From Cristatella mucedo (lineage: Eukaryota > Bryozoa > Phylactolaemata > Cristatellidae): a stretch of DNA of 64,000 nucleotides. A program made the translations under genes and the position numbers. The notes under the pieces are model-generated. The model was not told the DNA's origin. It was given only the letters and a program-made list of their open reading frames with translations, and made no database searches. Positions 11,095 to 22,329 of this stretch are shown here, piece after piece (the stretch's first letter is position 1; every line of letters begins with the position of its first letter). The stretch spans positions 3,362,001-3,426,000 of the forward strand of contig WPIO01000030.1 of the NCBI GenBank assembly GCA_009760855.2. The letters are read 5' to 3'.

Positions 11095-12240
11095 ATTATC
11101 ATAGCAATTATACATCTGTATAGCACCCTCATAGAGCTGCATCTCTTTCTAGACACTTTACATGTACTGTACAAGAAGTGTGATCGAATGGTTAGGTAAC
11201 ATGCACGACAAGCATAGCATTGGTATGGGTGAAATGCACTGTATCAACTTGTAAAATATGGTTACTAGTAGCTTGCCCAGTGTCGGCATGCATGTAAGTA
11301 CACAGCAGACGAATCACAAGAGCCCACTAAATGCTTCGAGAAACCGGTGCACTTAAGCTTCTTTTTACATGTCTTCGAGTCAGGGGGTGTCAGTCATGAG
11401 TGAGTTCCAGGCTGTAGAAGCATACGAACTGAAGGCATGGTCTCCAAAGGATTTAAGGTTTGTACGAGGTGTAGGTAATCGATTTGAGTCAGAAAAGCAG
11501 GTGATTCCTAGCCTGGTGGAATAGTTATGATAGGTAGGCTGGAGTCAGTGAATGAAGGGACCCAACAGTGAGAGACAGAAGCTTGGAGTTGATATGCTAC
11601 TTGATTGGAAGCCCTGGAGGTCGGCTAGAAGTGATGTGATGTGGCTCAAGACAGATAAGCCTAGCTGAAGAGTTTTGCACAATCTGTAAGCATCTGATTG
11701 CACAGTTCGTAGACTAGCAAGCAGCGATTTATGGAAGTCAAGATGGGATATCACAAATGCATGGACCAATTTGGATGTAGTATCCCTAAGCAAGCCCGAA
11801 TTTTAGCAATATTATGCAGCTGAAAGCAGGCAGACTTGACTGTGAAGCTGATGTGGTTGTCTAGTAAATGGTCACTTTGAAACACGATACCTAGATTTCG
11901 TGCAGATGCAATATGAGATGTGTTGGCAGAGCTGATTTTGAGTGTTAGGTTTTCCAGTTTCGGAGTCACAGTTGATTTGCCCATAACTAGTAAGATGGTT
12001 CTATCGTTATTCAATTTGCTGCCACCCATGTGAGGATGTCAGCAATACCAGCATCAAGGCAGTTAAAAGAATTTGACGTGCTAGAGGGCTGGGAGGGATC
12101 AAAGCAAAGGTACGACTGTGTGTCATCTTCATAGACGTGAAAGCCTAGGTGTGTCTGGCAATTACATCAGCAAGAGGGAGAGTATAAATTGTGAAAGAAG
12201 CGAATCAAACACAGAGCCCCGAGGTACACTGCACTTTAGT
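11095..12240 (-). mobile_element. LINE family A copy, 5'-truncated, minus strand
   Basis: The left end has the LINE A tail on the minus strand (hairpin region 11115-11170), then the 3' UTR with its CATGC words, the C-terminal coding region, and sequence up to just past the RT palm (minus frames at 11545-12029 include IVFQSDHLLDNHISFTVKSA). Several stops break the frame. It stands back to back with the plus-strand copy that starts near 12400. Confidence 0.85.
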
Positions 12241-12399
12241 TGTTTCTCGCATAATCTTTGTCTTTTGATATTGCCGTACCGTCGTCTGTGTACTTTATAC
12301 TGTATGTAATACAAAGGACTTAATGTTAGCCATATGGTCAATGACTGGTGGATGGACTTACTAACTAACCTAGCTTATTATGGGGTGGATACTCATAAT

Positions 12400-15128
12400 T
12401 GGCATTGGTAAATACATACAGGTCTTCGTGCCCTCAGAAGTATCCAAGCAACGCGTTACTATCGATCCTTCCTCGTTATGGTGATTTCAACGTTCACTTT
12501 GATAACTTATCTGACGCTTTCAGCACCAAATTTCGTGCATTGACTGACTCATTGTCTCGTGTGGCTCATGTGCATGGCCCTACTCACATCAAGGGTCACA
12601 CACTCGACCAGATTTTCTCATACAACTGTACTTGTCATCACCAATTATTACCAAAGTCTGCTTATCTGACCACATGCAGATCTCATTCAATCTACAGTGT
12701 GTGCCAACCTCCTCTAAAATAACCTGTGAATCGCGATACCTCAAGACCCTTGACAACGATGCTGTCCGTGCGAGAATATCTGCTTCACCTCTGCTGTTCA
12801 GTCTTCCCTCCAATCTGTCATCATTGGTAGATGGCTACAACACGACACTAGCTGACACGCTCGACGAGTTTGCATCTCTGACCAAGTGCACTGTGCGCCC
12901 TCTCCCAGACGGCCTATGATTTACCACAGACATTAAACTAGCCAGGTCAACTAAGCACAAGCTTTAAAAAGCATACAAAAGATAAGGACTGACTTTCCAT
13001 CGACAGGCATATGAAGACTACTGTAGGTCGTACCAGTCAATCCTAGCAAAGGCCAAGAATAGCTTCTAAAAAAACATTGTTGGATCACAGATGCACAATC
13101 CGAAAATGCTGATGTCGATCAACCATCTCCTCAACCGCTCCCACATTAGCTCCTCACCTGATGATCCTTGTGATGATCTAGCCGATCGCTTCTCCCGATT
13201 CTTTGTGCACAAGAGAGACAAGATCAGGGAGTCCATCCCTGCGATGACAACATCCCCACTAGAATGCTCTTCCCCAATACAATACCTGGCTGCACCTCAA
13301 TGTCTACATTTAAGCAGGTCACTAGTGATCTAGTCCTAAAGTTCGTATCCCAATCAAAGAAGACAACAAGTCCTCTGGACCCTATCCCCACTGTCCTGCT
13401 CCTACGTTCATTGATCTGCTGCTGCCATGCATAACTAGCATCATTAATATGTCATTAGCAGCAGGTCACGTCCCAGCACCTTTCAAAAAAGCTGTAGTCA
13501 GTACACTTCTTAAGAAAACGACACTAGACCGAGAGAACTTGAGCAACTACCACCCAGTCTCCCTTCTACCATTCGTATCAAAAACGCTGGAACGGGTCGT
13601 GGGGGACCAGCTGAACGCATATATCGAAACTTCAAACCTTGCTAGTAAGCTCCACTCTGGCTTTAGAGCTAATCACTCTACAGAGTCAGCATTGCTTAGG
13701 GTATACACGGACCTACTTAGGAATGCAGACATGGGTAGAGTGTCTCTGCTTGTTTTGCTCGATCTTTCGGCAGCTTTTGATACTATCGGTCACAAGGTTC
13801 TTCTAGAGCGCCTCTCATCTCGCCTGGGCATCACTGCCACTGCTCTGCAATGGTTAAGGTCCTATCTCAGTGGGAGACTCCAGAGTATTGACGTGAATGG
13901 ACAAAGATCATCCGAGGTACCTCTGAAATATTGGGTACCTCAGGGCTTCGTGCTTGGTCCGGTTCTTTTCACGGTTTATACTCTGCCTCTTGCTGATGTG
14001 ATTGCCAAGCACAATCTAGGCTTTCACTTCTAGGCAGATGAAACTCAGTTGTACCTTTGCTATGATCCCTCCCAGCCTTCGAGCACCTCGATTTCTCTCA
14101 ACTCACTTGCTGCATGTATTGATGACATCCACACATGGATGGCAGCAAATTTTCTAAAACTAAACGATGATAAAACTAGCTTACTAGGTATGAGCAAACC
14201 CAGCGTGATTCAGAAATTTGAAAGGCTGACGCTCAAAATTGGCTCTGCGAGCATATCTCCTGTTGAATCAGCTCGAAATCTAGGTGTCATGTTCCAAAGT
14301 GACCTCTCGTTAGACGACCACATCAGCTCCACAGTCAAATCTGTCTATTTTCAGCTACATAGCATTGCTAAAATTTGGGCTTGTTTAGATAAGGATACCA
14401 CGTCTAAGTAAGTCCATGTATTCATGACATCACGTCTCGACTTCTGTAACTCACTGCTTACTGGCCTACCGGCATGTGCGATCAGGTGATTGCAGCTGGT
14501 GCAAAACTCAGCAGCTAAGCTTGTCTGTCGTGAACATCGCAGTTGCCACATCACACCACTTCTCGCCGACCTGCACTGGCCACCAGTCAAGCAACAGATT
14601 GACTTCAAGGTTGTGTCGCTCACTTTTAGGTCACTTCATTCTTTAGCTCGAGCCCATCTCTCAGATCTACTCCCCAACCAGGCCAAGCATCGTACCACCC
14701 GCTTTTCGGAATCCAACGGTTTACCAATACCTCGTACAAGCCTCAAATCCTTTGGAGACCGTGCATTTAGTTCGTATGCTCCCAAAGCCTGGAACTCCCT
14801 CCCGACTTGCGTCAGAACATCCCCTGACTTGACCACATTTAAAAAGAACTTAAAACACACCTAGTTAGGACAGCATTTAGTGGGTCCCTGTGATACGTCC
14901 TTGATGTGCTTATGCATGCTGACCACTGTGCATGCTGCCACTAACCACATTTGCATGCTGACCCTGTGCATGTCACCCCTAACTATGTTATTCATATTGT
15001 TTGTTTATTAAGCATGATATTACTCACCATTCAATTGCATTTCTCTTTGCAGCAAATTTAATGCGCCTAGAAAGAGATTGAGTCCTCAGAGGGCGCTTTA
15101 TCAAGTGCATTATTATTATTATTATTAC
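12400..15128 (+). mobile_element. LINE family A, longest copy (endonuclease end, RT, 3' UTR, tail)
   Basis: This is the most complete family A element. Near 12480 it encodes GDFNVH and then GPTHIKGHTLDQIFSYN, the C-terminal end of an APE-type endonuclease (conserved GDFNxH and GHTLD). RT follows from 13449: LLVLLDLSAAFDTIGHKVLL (motif A), PQGFVLGPVLFTVYTLPLAD (motif B). The YADD motif is damaged to a stop plus ADE at 14034-14042. The C-terminal region reads NSAAKLVCREHRSCHITPLL to RTSPDLTTFKKNLKHT near 14860. The 3' UTR has tandem GCATGCTGAC units, a hairpin at about 15062-15100 and an (ATT)n tail at 15111-15127. Stops at 13331, 14034 and 14409 and several frame shifts show it is dead. It lies in the S6 kinase intron between the exons at 8640 and 15455. 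The motifs and the 3' hairpin point to the CR1/L2 group. Confidence 0.93.
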
Positions 15129-15454
15129 TATCATGGCTGACCCTGTGGGAGGATGAAGCAGCCCTCATGCACACATTCAGCTTCGGGTTTGCCCAAGGGT
15201 AGACACAGCTTGGGTACTCTCCCTTTAGCAGGCAAGTGCTTAGCCTCCCCTAAACTATCCGTTTATTGCGTGCTGCATCACTTGCATTGCAATATAGCTA
15301 CTGTTTACGATCAGAGTTTAAGATAGAAATAGCTTGTGATCTGTAGCTTGTGAATAATCTGGTGGATTTGGCTTCTGATCTGACCTTGATAGGCGTGAAA
15401 AACATCTCATTTCAAACGTTCTAACGCCCTATGTCTTTGTGATTGTGCTTGTAG
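15129..15454 (+). other. Short intronic stretch before an S6 kinase exon
   Basis: No element is recognised. It ends with the acceptor gattgtgcttgtag used by the next exon. Confidence 0.5.
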
Positions 15455-15666
15455 GGTGGCTTCAGGAGGTCCTGTGGTGACAACAGGTCCAGAACCTGAC
15501 GATCAAAATAAACTTGAAGAAGCTTGTTCTCTTGCATCCACGGCCAACAGCAGCACTGGGTCGCTTGGCTCCAGGTGTGCAATGCCTACTAGGCAGCCTC
15601 CTTCTGCACCAAGCTTGCCTAATGCTCTGCCGAATCATAATAACGGCACAGAACATAAGAAGAAAG
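15455..15666 (+). CDS. RPS6KB1: Ribosomal protein S6 kinase beta, C-terminal tail exon
   Basis: The acceptor gtgcttgtag at 15453-15454 supplies the base that completes the split codon of the exon ending at 8761, giving an open frame VASGGPVVTTGPEPDDQNKL and on to AMPTRQPPSAPSLPNALPNH and EHKKK. The MPTRQPPSAP stretch faintly recalls the family's C-terminal PIRQPNSGP. The rest is low-complexity Ser/Thr/Pro/Asn, usual for the poorly conserved S6K tail. The donor is AAG|gtaatg, phase 1. The frame also runs on to a stop at 15719, so intron retention would give an alternative end. Assignment rests on phase and position more than similarity. Confidence 0.72.
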
Positions 15667-15754
15667 GTAATGATTATGCAGTTGTAGTGTGCCATCATCT
15701 GAATGTGCATAGGTATTAGTCAGTGCAGCTACGTGACTGATGTGTGTGGTTAAT

Positions 15755-16295
15755 GATAATAATAATAATAATGATAAATTTGATATAGCTCTCAGAGAAC
15801 TTAATCTCTTTCTTGGCACTTGACATTTACTGCAAAGGAAGCACGATCGAATGGTTAGTGGTAGCATGCTCAATAAACAACAAGAATAGCATGGTTTGGG
15901 GTGACATGCACAAGGTCAGCATGCAAGTATGGTTAGTGGCAGCATGCACAGTGTCAGCATGCATTAGCACATTAAGAACGAATTGCAGGGACCCACTAAA
16001 TGCTGTCATAAATAGGTGCTTTTATAATAATAATAACAATGCACTTGATAAAGCTCAGTGAACTTAGTTTCTTTCTAAATGTGGCCAAGTCAGGAGATGC
16101 GATGCAAGTCGGGGGTGAATTCCAGGCTTTGCAAGCATGCGAACTAAAGGCACGGTCTCCAAAGCATTTCAGATTTGTACGAGATATGGGTAAACAGTTG
16201 GATTTCGAAAAGCAGGTGGTACAGTGCTTAGCCTGGTGGGAGAGTAGATCTGATAGGTAGGCTGGAGCCAAATAATGAATGGACCTAAAAGTGAG
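15755..16295 (-). mobile_element. LINE family A 3' end, minus strand, with nested second tail
   Basis: It starts with (ATA)n, then the hairpin segment (ctctcagagaacttaatctc), the 3' UTR with CATGC tandem units, and C-terminal codons (minus frame SDLLSHQAKHCTTCFSKSNC). A second short tail-plus-hairpin fragment (aataataataacaatgcact followed by tgataaagctcagtgaactt) interrupts it at 16022-16065, as if another LINE A end was inserted or copied there. Confidence 0.85.
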
Positions 16296-17381
16296 TGACA
16301 AATGGAGGATGCACAGACACACACGCCCCCTGCATATGTGTGCACACTCATTCGCATAAATACTTACTCGTGCACAGTTTCTGCATAACTTCGGGACCCG
16401 GCTTGGGCACTTAAGTGTTACAGCCTGAATGTGCTTAGTAGATTTTAGAGCAAAGAGCTAGAAGAAGGTTAGCCTGTGTGGCTCGTTGGTTAATGGATTG
16501 ATCTCATTCACCAAATTCTTGCAGGTTTGTATCTTGTCTGCACGTGCAGGCCTTCGGGTCCTTTGCTTTTGTGCCACTTGCCTAGGCCTTTTGAGGGTAA
16601 AATGTTTGTGGTGTCATACTGGGTATATTCAGCCATAAACACATCTTGTACATAAAATGTTGCTGCTTGTACTTAAAATTTAGCTGTAAAACTGCTTGAA
16701 GGGCAGCAGTTTTTAACGTGTTGCCGAAAAAACTCGACCTTTGCACAGCAATGTTTGACAAGTACTCGGGACTATTATCTGATTACTTTAAAATGTCAAA
16801 AGTTCCGAAGCAGACCTTAAACTTAACTCTATACAGATCCGACGTTGGATCCGACATTGGATTAATTTTGAATTACTTCTTGTAACTCACTTATTCGGGT
16901 AGTTCTTCAGGTGCAAAATCACGTAGTCCAAAATCAATTATTTTGCCTTTATGGTGCTTGATTTAGTAAGTGGCAATGCCATTGTACCTCACTTAGCTCA
17001 CCCCTAACGTATGTCGTCATTGGCAAGCCAAATAGATTTGTCCCATTCCGTGTTCAATGCTTGAAGTTACTAAGCCCGGGAATTTTAGAATCTATGTTTT
17101 CTAAAATATTTGTACAAACAAGCAGTCTTTGTGTAGTTTTTCGGACATATATTTGCTTTCTGAGATCTTTTGTCGGCCGAGAAAACGTATCGACTCAAAG
17201 GGTAGCCGTTGTGTGGGCCCTGCAGTTAAGTTGATACACCGGGGTTAATCTATGAATGCTAATGTGGATCCTGCTATAGTCATTATGCACATGGCAAGAA
17301 CAACAACAGTCATATGACTATTTGCATATATGTGCATCTCAAAATATGTTTATGCAGACACGTTTTGAGATAGCTTGTAGA
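16296..17381. other. AT-rich non-coding, nothing recognised
   Basis: No coding signal or repeat family can be supported. Confidence 0.4.
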
Positions 17382-17473
17382 TTTAGGATTTAAGGTTTAC
17401 GGTTTATGATTTACGATTTAGAGTTTAAGCTTCAAGGCTTAGGTTTGTGTTGTAGGGTTTACGGTTTGCAGCG
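17382..17473. repeat. Degenerate 7-bp tandem array, telomere-like TTTAGGG variants
   Basis: About nine consecutive heptamers keep a strict 7-bp period: TTTAGGA, TTTAAGG, TTTACGG, TTTATGA, TTTACGA, TTTAGAG, TTTAAGC, TTCAAGG, CTTAGGT, followed by looser GTAGGGT/TTACGGT copies. Seen directly. Confidence 0.85.
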
Positions 17474-18335
17474 GCCATGTGGGAGTTTCTGCTATGGACA
17501 CTGCCCATAGGTAAAACCACATTTTTCATTCATATTTCTCGGCGTATTAGCTGTGCAGCTTTAGGACTGTACTCTCACTGAGACACGTTGCTTTTTATCT
17601 TCAAAGCTTCCAGCTTGAAAAGCCATTAAACCATTTCAAAATGTAAACCCACTAGTATCTGCTAATGTCAGCCGGCTGAAAATATTCGTAGCATCTGCCA
17701 TTTGATAACCTATTTCACTGTCAATCGCAATGTAGTCGTTATGGCAATATTTGGCAGTAATTGACTCAGTAGCCCATGTAAAGGGGCTTAACCCCCCCCC
17801 TCTGCCTGAACACAATTGGAAATGAGTATGCATGCCTCCTTCAGCCTTTGCAATGAGTGGCCGGCCGAGTAAGGTCAAGGCTAAGCTCTCCTATAAAAAG
17901 TTAGTGCTTCGCAATCGCCGAGCTCTGCTGTCTACGGTGACTGACTGTATGCTGACTGTCGGTCATACCATTGATTAAAAATCTTGCAAGGAAAACCTGT
18001 GCAAGCGATGAGCCTCTTGCATATCTTTACAAGAGCTTAGCAGCAAGCCCTTGCTGCTGCGTTCTTCGACTAGCATCCTGTTTTGGTTTGAAAGCACGCA
18101 GCATTTGAAAACACGCTGGCAAACGAGAACTGACCGAACGCGGTATTTGTGTTGGCAGCCTTGGGCTGCTTGCATGCATTGTGAATGAAAGTAGCATTTT
18201 CATAGTGAGACAGTGTAACTACTATGAGCAGGTACTTGCACGGGTATCTATGATGAAGCAAGGGCAAATTAACAGCTTAAGCGCCTCCGAGTCTCAGTAC
18301 GTTCTGACGTCTACTGGCTGCTTGCTTTCTTTTAG
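17474..18335. other. Non-coding, nothing recognised
   Basis: There is a short poly(C) run near 17790. The segment ends at a strong acceptor-like tract (cttgctttcttttag). Confidence 0.4.
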
Positions 18336-18376
18336 ATAATGCATCGAAGTCAAAAGAAAAGTGCATCGTCAGCTGA
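18336..18376 (+). CDS. RPS6KB1: Candidate terminal exon of the S6 kinase gene
   Basis: A good pyrimidine tract and AG at 18334-18335 precede a short frame. Spliced to the phase-1 donor at 15666 it adds DNASKSKEKCIVS and a TGA at 18374-18376. This fits the phase and would finish the tail with a basic, Lys/Ser-rich end like the family's. The exon is very short and nothing in the sequence proves its use. No AATAAA signal was identified nearby. Confidence 0.3.
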
Positions 18377-18640
18377 GCCTGTCGGTTTGACTTGACCTTG
18401 ATTTAGACACGATCGACCGCGTGCAGCGAGGCGATGGGTGGACTTGCTGCACACTGTCATCCATCGCGCGTTGGCATGCATTCGCTGCATCGTGCTGTGC
18501 ACTCTCTGCTGGGATTTTATCATTGGTGCTGCCAAGAACTAGCTAGTATCGCGTCGTGCCAAGAGCGAGCTAGCAGAGAATTAATCGTGACTACCAGCAA
18601 CTACTTAGCTTCGTCTCTTGTGTCACACTTTTTTGTCTTG

Positions 18641-18661
18641 GGTCTCTCTCTCTCTCACAGA

Positions 18662-18727
<66 letters not shown>

Positions 18728-18789
18728 GACTCGCTCTCTCTCTCACAGACTCGCTCTCTCACTCTGACTCGCTCCTTTTTTTTTTCTTT

Positions 18790-18824
<35 letters not shown>
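18641..18824. repeat. (CT)n microsatellite with internal higher-order units
   Basis: Long CT runs are interrupted by a repeated CACAGACTCG word at about 18655, 18724 and 18745, and by a T-rich spacer near 18775. This is a compound microsatellite with a small minisatellite phase. It gives long meaningless Ser-Leu frames. Confidence 0.95.
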
Positions 18825-18828
<4 letters not shown>

Positions 18829-19920
18829 TTGTGTGCGTATCTGCTTCTCACTCACTCTTGTTTGTACTCGTCTGTCCACATTCCAATGCCTATCTCTTTG
18901 TACGCTCTTCTTCTTCGTGGTTCGTGGCCCTAGGCCTTGCCATGCGACTGTCCAGCAATAGCTGTACGACGGCATTATATGCTGCCGCCAAAATAAGGTC
19001 TTTCGTGCTGCACCTCGGTGCCACCAGCCCATGTGTGTGTGCCCCGGTAGTGCCGCACACAGCTTCTGCCTTTGCCATCGGGGGCAGTTTGTGCCTTTGG
19101 TCGCAGCGAGTCGTGACTGACTCGCTGCAATGTAAACTTGGTGTCATCGAAGCTCTACTGCAGCAGCTGCTGCTTCTGTCACCTCTTGCACCTATAACCA
19201 TGGTCGGCCATGGACTGGCCTGCGAGTCACGGGTGCTACCCGTTAGGTATATTTATGAACAGTCGCATTAGAGGATATTTTGCCTTTCTGAACTAGTTAT
19301 TTTTTAAGTGAGCTTGAAGAAACTGCTGCGTAATTTATTCGTTTTGTCAGTAAACAGAAGCTGGAATTGGATTGTTCCATTCGTTTTCGTCTTGCAGCAC
19401 CTTGACGTTTGGCAGCTTGGGTCGTAATGGGGGGGGCGGGGAGGGTAAGATGTTTTCGCTTTGCCACGTGGGCTCGAGCACTTCAGTTGGCAATCCTGTA
19501 GTGCACACTGCAAGCGTGGTGATGGTGCCAAGGCTATTCCGCAACTATGTAAGTGAGTTTGTCGAAGCAGCTACCCTTTACTTGGACTTTGTGGAAAGTG
19601 CCAGCTTTGTTGTAGACGCAGGTGGTGATAATTTTCTGGGGGCTGCTACTGCGTTCCGACGAAACCTTGTCCTAGCTATCGTGAGCGTTTATGTTTGAGA
19701 TTGGAACTGGCATATTATTCTCTCAGCGGTATCAGCTTTGTCATTCCTCCGTGCTCTCTTATGATTATCAATAGTCTGTGCCTTCTTTGTATCTTATCCG
19801 TGGTTGTGGTGACAGATGCTCTTGGAGAGTGCAAACTTCCCTGCAAAAGTAGCATGATGTTTCTAAGTTGGCTCCTTCAGCCAATCTTGGCAATTCGAAC
19901 ATAATTATTCTTGGCTCCTC
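18825..19920. other. Mixed-GC region without a confident gene
   Basis: Plus-strand frames at 18831-19271 and 19372-19698 and antisense frames overlap one another. The frame at 19372 (NPVVHTASVVMVPRLFRNYV onward) looks somewhat protein-like but has no recognised family and no clear splice sites. A G-rich run lies at about 19430. Confidence 0.25.
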
Positions 19921-19923
19921 CTT

Positions 19924-20514
19924 TCATCGACTCGCTAGTCCTCCCACTTTTGCTTTGCTGCATGACTGACGCTTTGATTTTTCACTGCCGAATGAAAACT
20001 TATTCAACTTGGAGCACACTGTTGAACACCTTTTTGGTATAGGCTGCTCACTTTTTCGCGATGTCATTGCATAGATACGCGCATTCAAATTCTTAGACTC
20101 CGATCTGTTCTTCAGCATCGATTGGACGATTTTGCTTGGTATCACTAGGAGCCGTAGGTTTACGAGACAGCATTGCTTCCACAAAATGACCGTCGACGTG
20201 TATGCTTTGGTGCAGAGCTGGTTTTAATGACGTCGTTGGACCCTGGCATTTTTCTAAAAGCAAGATGACCAGCAATTGGGCCGCCGCGTTGCACAAACGA
20301 GCAGCTTTGCCTGTCGTCGTCCTCTTTCTGCTGTAGGCTGAGCCTCCTCGGGGAGGCTTGACATTCCCAGAAATGATTGTGGAATTTTTGCTCTTAAAAG
20401 CGATTGGTTCCTTGCTACTTTTTGGAATGTTACGCCATAAATGATCTTAACGAATGCGGCCTTGCTTTCTAGCGTTTTCTTTTTTCTAGCGTATTTCTCT
20501 GCAGCACGAATCAA
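19924..20514 (-). pseudogene. Possible decayed coding unit, minus strand, unknown family
   Basis: Three overlapping minus-strand frames read on from one another with frame shifts: AAEKYARKKKTLESKAAFVK (20500 downward), then LEKCQGPTTSLKPALHQSIH (20250 region), then SESKNLNARIYAMTSRKSEQ (20100 region). Composition is Lys/Ser/Glu-rich and more protein-like than the opposite strand. I cannot name it. A dead transposon gene or retrocopy is as likely as a split host exon. Confidence 0.22.
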
Positions 20515-20654
20515 ATGTCTCGGAGACTTCTTTCACCAGCACGTATCCGAATATAGTGAGCAACTTATGGCACCCAAGCTCATCATCATAAGTTCAAATA
20601 ACTCGATAGACTCGAACTCGATAGTACTAAACAAAACTTGAGAGCAGCAGCTCA

Positions 20655-20700
20655 GTCTACAGCCTTATTTGTGTATCTGCAGAAGAGCCTTTCGGCAGCT
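20655..20700 (-). mobile_element. SINE2 tail fragment
   Basis: The sequence acagccttatttgtgtatct followed by gcagaagagcctttcggc matches the SINE2 3' end (minus orientation) seen in full at 54860. Confidence 0.6.
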
Positions 20701-20934
20701 TTAGCCCAGTTCGAACCAGGCATGTCTTTTTTCGCATTGAGTGCCGGTAGTATAGAAACAATTGGTATTGACCTAGCGATAAACTGGGACATGCTGTTTC
20801 GTTGCACTAGAGGTGCGCATATAAGTGGTCAGGAATTTTTCAAGAGTGGTCATTTACCGCGAATGGATGTGAGCAGAGGCGCGGGTGAGTGTGACGTCAC
20901 ATGCCGTCTTTTCCCTGACCCTGCGGCTTAGGAA

Positions 20935-21050
20935 GCCGGTTAGAGATAGGAAAAAATGTTGGCATAAGAGACTTAATGCCCATCACCACCGCTTGCAGTG
21001 GATAAAAAATTATCGACTACGCCAGGACCGGAACCCAGGACTGGGTCATA
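20935..21050 (-). mobile_element. SINE2 fragment, minus strand
   Basis: It contains catcaccaccgcttgcagtg and a B-box-like complement (accggaacccaggac), as in the SINE2 copy at 54860. Diverged and incomplete. Confidence 0.65.
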
Positions 21051-21189
21051 GAAAAGCGTGTTCTTTCAAATGTGTTCAAATTGCCTAGAGCGATTTGGTG
21101 GCTGGGTGCTTGGACAATTTTTTAGTTGCTTTTTAGCTATGCTAAGTAAGAAACTATACGGCACCGACGCGATCATAGTCACGTAACGG

Positions 21190-21510
21190 TGCCGTTTGAT
21201 GGGAGCGAGGATGCCCTGGCGGCGGGGCCCGGAAAAAAATATGGATAATTACGAGGCCCTAATTACGAGGTCTCTCCGGACCACTGGCTACCGGAGGGCA
21301 GTGGCTGGGCCCTTCGTGGTCGGCGCCTGGGTTGCTGGCGGCCAGATAGTAAAGCCTACCCGGTGGACCTCAGCATTGCCCGCTTGGAACGAGCGGCATT
21401 GTGGCGTCTGTGCGTCTCGGACGCCGGGTCGGAAGCCGAGCAGCCCCGTTCCTTAAGCCGGGAGTCGCAGGTTGCCCTCGCAGCCCCGGCACGGCAGAGC
21501 TCCTCCGGCT
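21190..21510 (+). other. GC-rich island of unknown nature
   Basis: About 300 bp of strikingly higher GC and CpG than the flanks, with open plus-strand frames (for example AYPVDLSIARLERAALWRLC ending at a stop near 21510). No family recognised and no clear splice sites. It could be a fragment of a GC-rich transposon, an exon or a CpG island. Confidence 0.35.
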
Positions 21511-21704
21511 AAGGTACCATGATTTATTCTAATATTCTAAATTGGGTTGCAATGGGTGTAAAATTCCCAATAATAATAAAAATGACATATGTCTAGTTCT
21601 ATAAAAAAAACTGAATCTTCATGTAGTGTATAGGTGGCTACGTCGATCACGACAGACTTGCACAGTTGCCGAGTTTTTCACCAACCCCTTGCACTTCACC
21701 ACCT

Positions 21705-21815
21705 AGGTCGTGGGTCAAGTCCTACAGCAGGCTCTTTATTTCGAACTGCAAGCTGTAGTGATAGCCGCTGAGCCTTTTCTATCACTGTGTAAGTGAAGCT
21801 GTTGAATCAGCTGAC
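21705..21815 (+). mobile_element. SINE2 copy, plus strand, 5'-incomplete
   Basis: It begins with the B-box region (GTCGTGGGTCAAGTCC), passes the CTGCAAGCTGTAGTGATAGC stem and ends GTGAAGCTGTTGAATCAGCT, the SINE2 3' end. Confidence 0.8.
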
Positions 21816-21839
21816 CGTTACCGTCACCAACTGCAAATG

Positions 21840-22300
21840 CCTAATAATAGAGGTGTGAAGGCCTGGAGTAGTGAATTGTAGAAGTCGAGCAAGTAGACTA
21901 GCCTGGCTGCAGCACGTTTACTTAAGAAGGCACATTTTTTGCAATGGTTAATAACTGAAAGTAGGGTACCGTTGACGAATTTGATATGGTCATGCAGCGA
22001 AATGTTCATTTAGAGCAAGATACCTAGAGCTAGTGCAGAGGCAGCAGTTGTGCGAACGTCAGCAATACATGCCGAGAGGAACTTGGGGGCGTTCAACGAG
22101 CTGGGTGGCAGTGAGGCATCAAAGAACAAAAGCTACAATTTGTATGAACTGTGTGAAGAAGTTGAACAAACACCGACCCCTGAGGTACCCGATACTTCCG
22201 AGACTCTTCGGATGACAGCTGTTCGTTGCCATCAAAGCTTTGAAGTCTAGAACTTATATATAACCCAAACCAGTGCAGTTCCAGAGATGCCCGAAAAAGA
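21840..22300 (-). mobile_element. LINE family A relic, minus strand
   Basis: Minus-strand words match family A RT: GVPQGS-like codons at about 22180, and the ctgtgtgaagaagttgaaca region equals the complement of the LFTVYTL segment. The minus frame at 22093-22314 reads SRLQSFDGNEQLSSEESRKY then RVPQGSV. Strongly diverged. Confidence 0.7.
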
Positions 22301-22329
22301 TGACAGACGCTCAATCAGAGGATCAGTGA

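Noticed and set aside
18434-19032. 175- and 125-residue Ser-Leu and Arg-Glu frames
   Set aside because: Produced by the (CT)n repeat; no other coding features.
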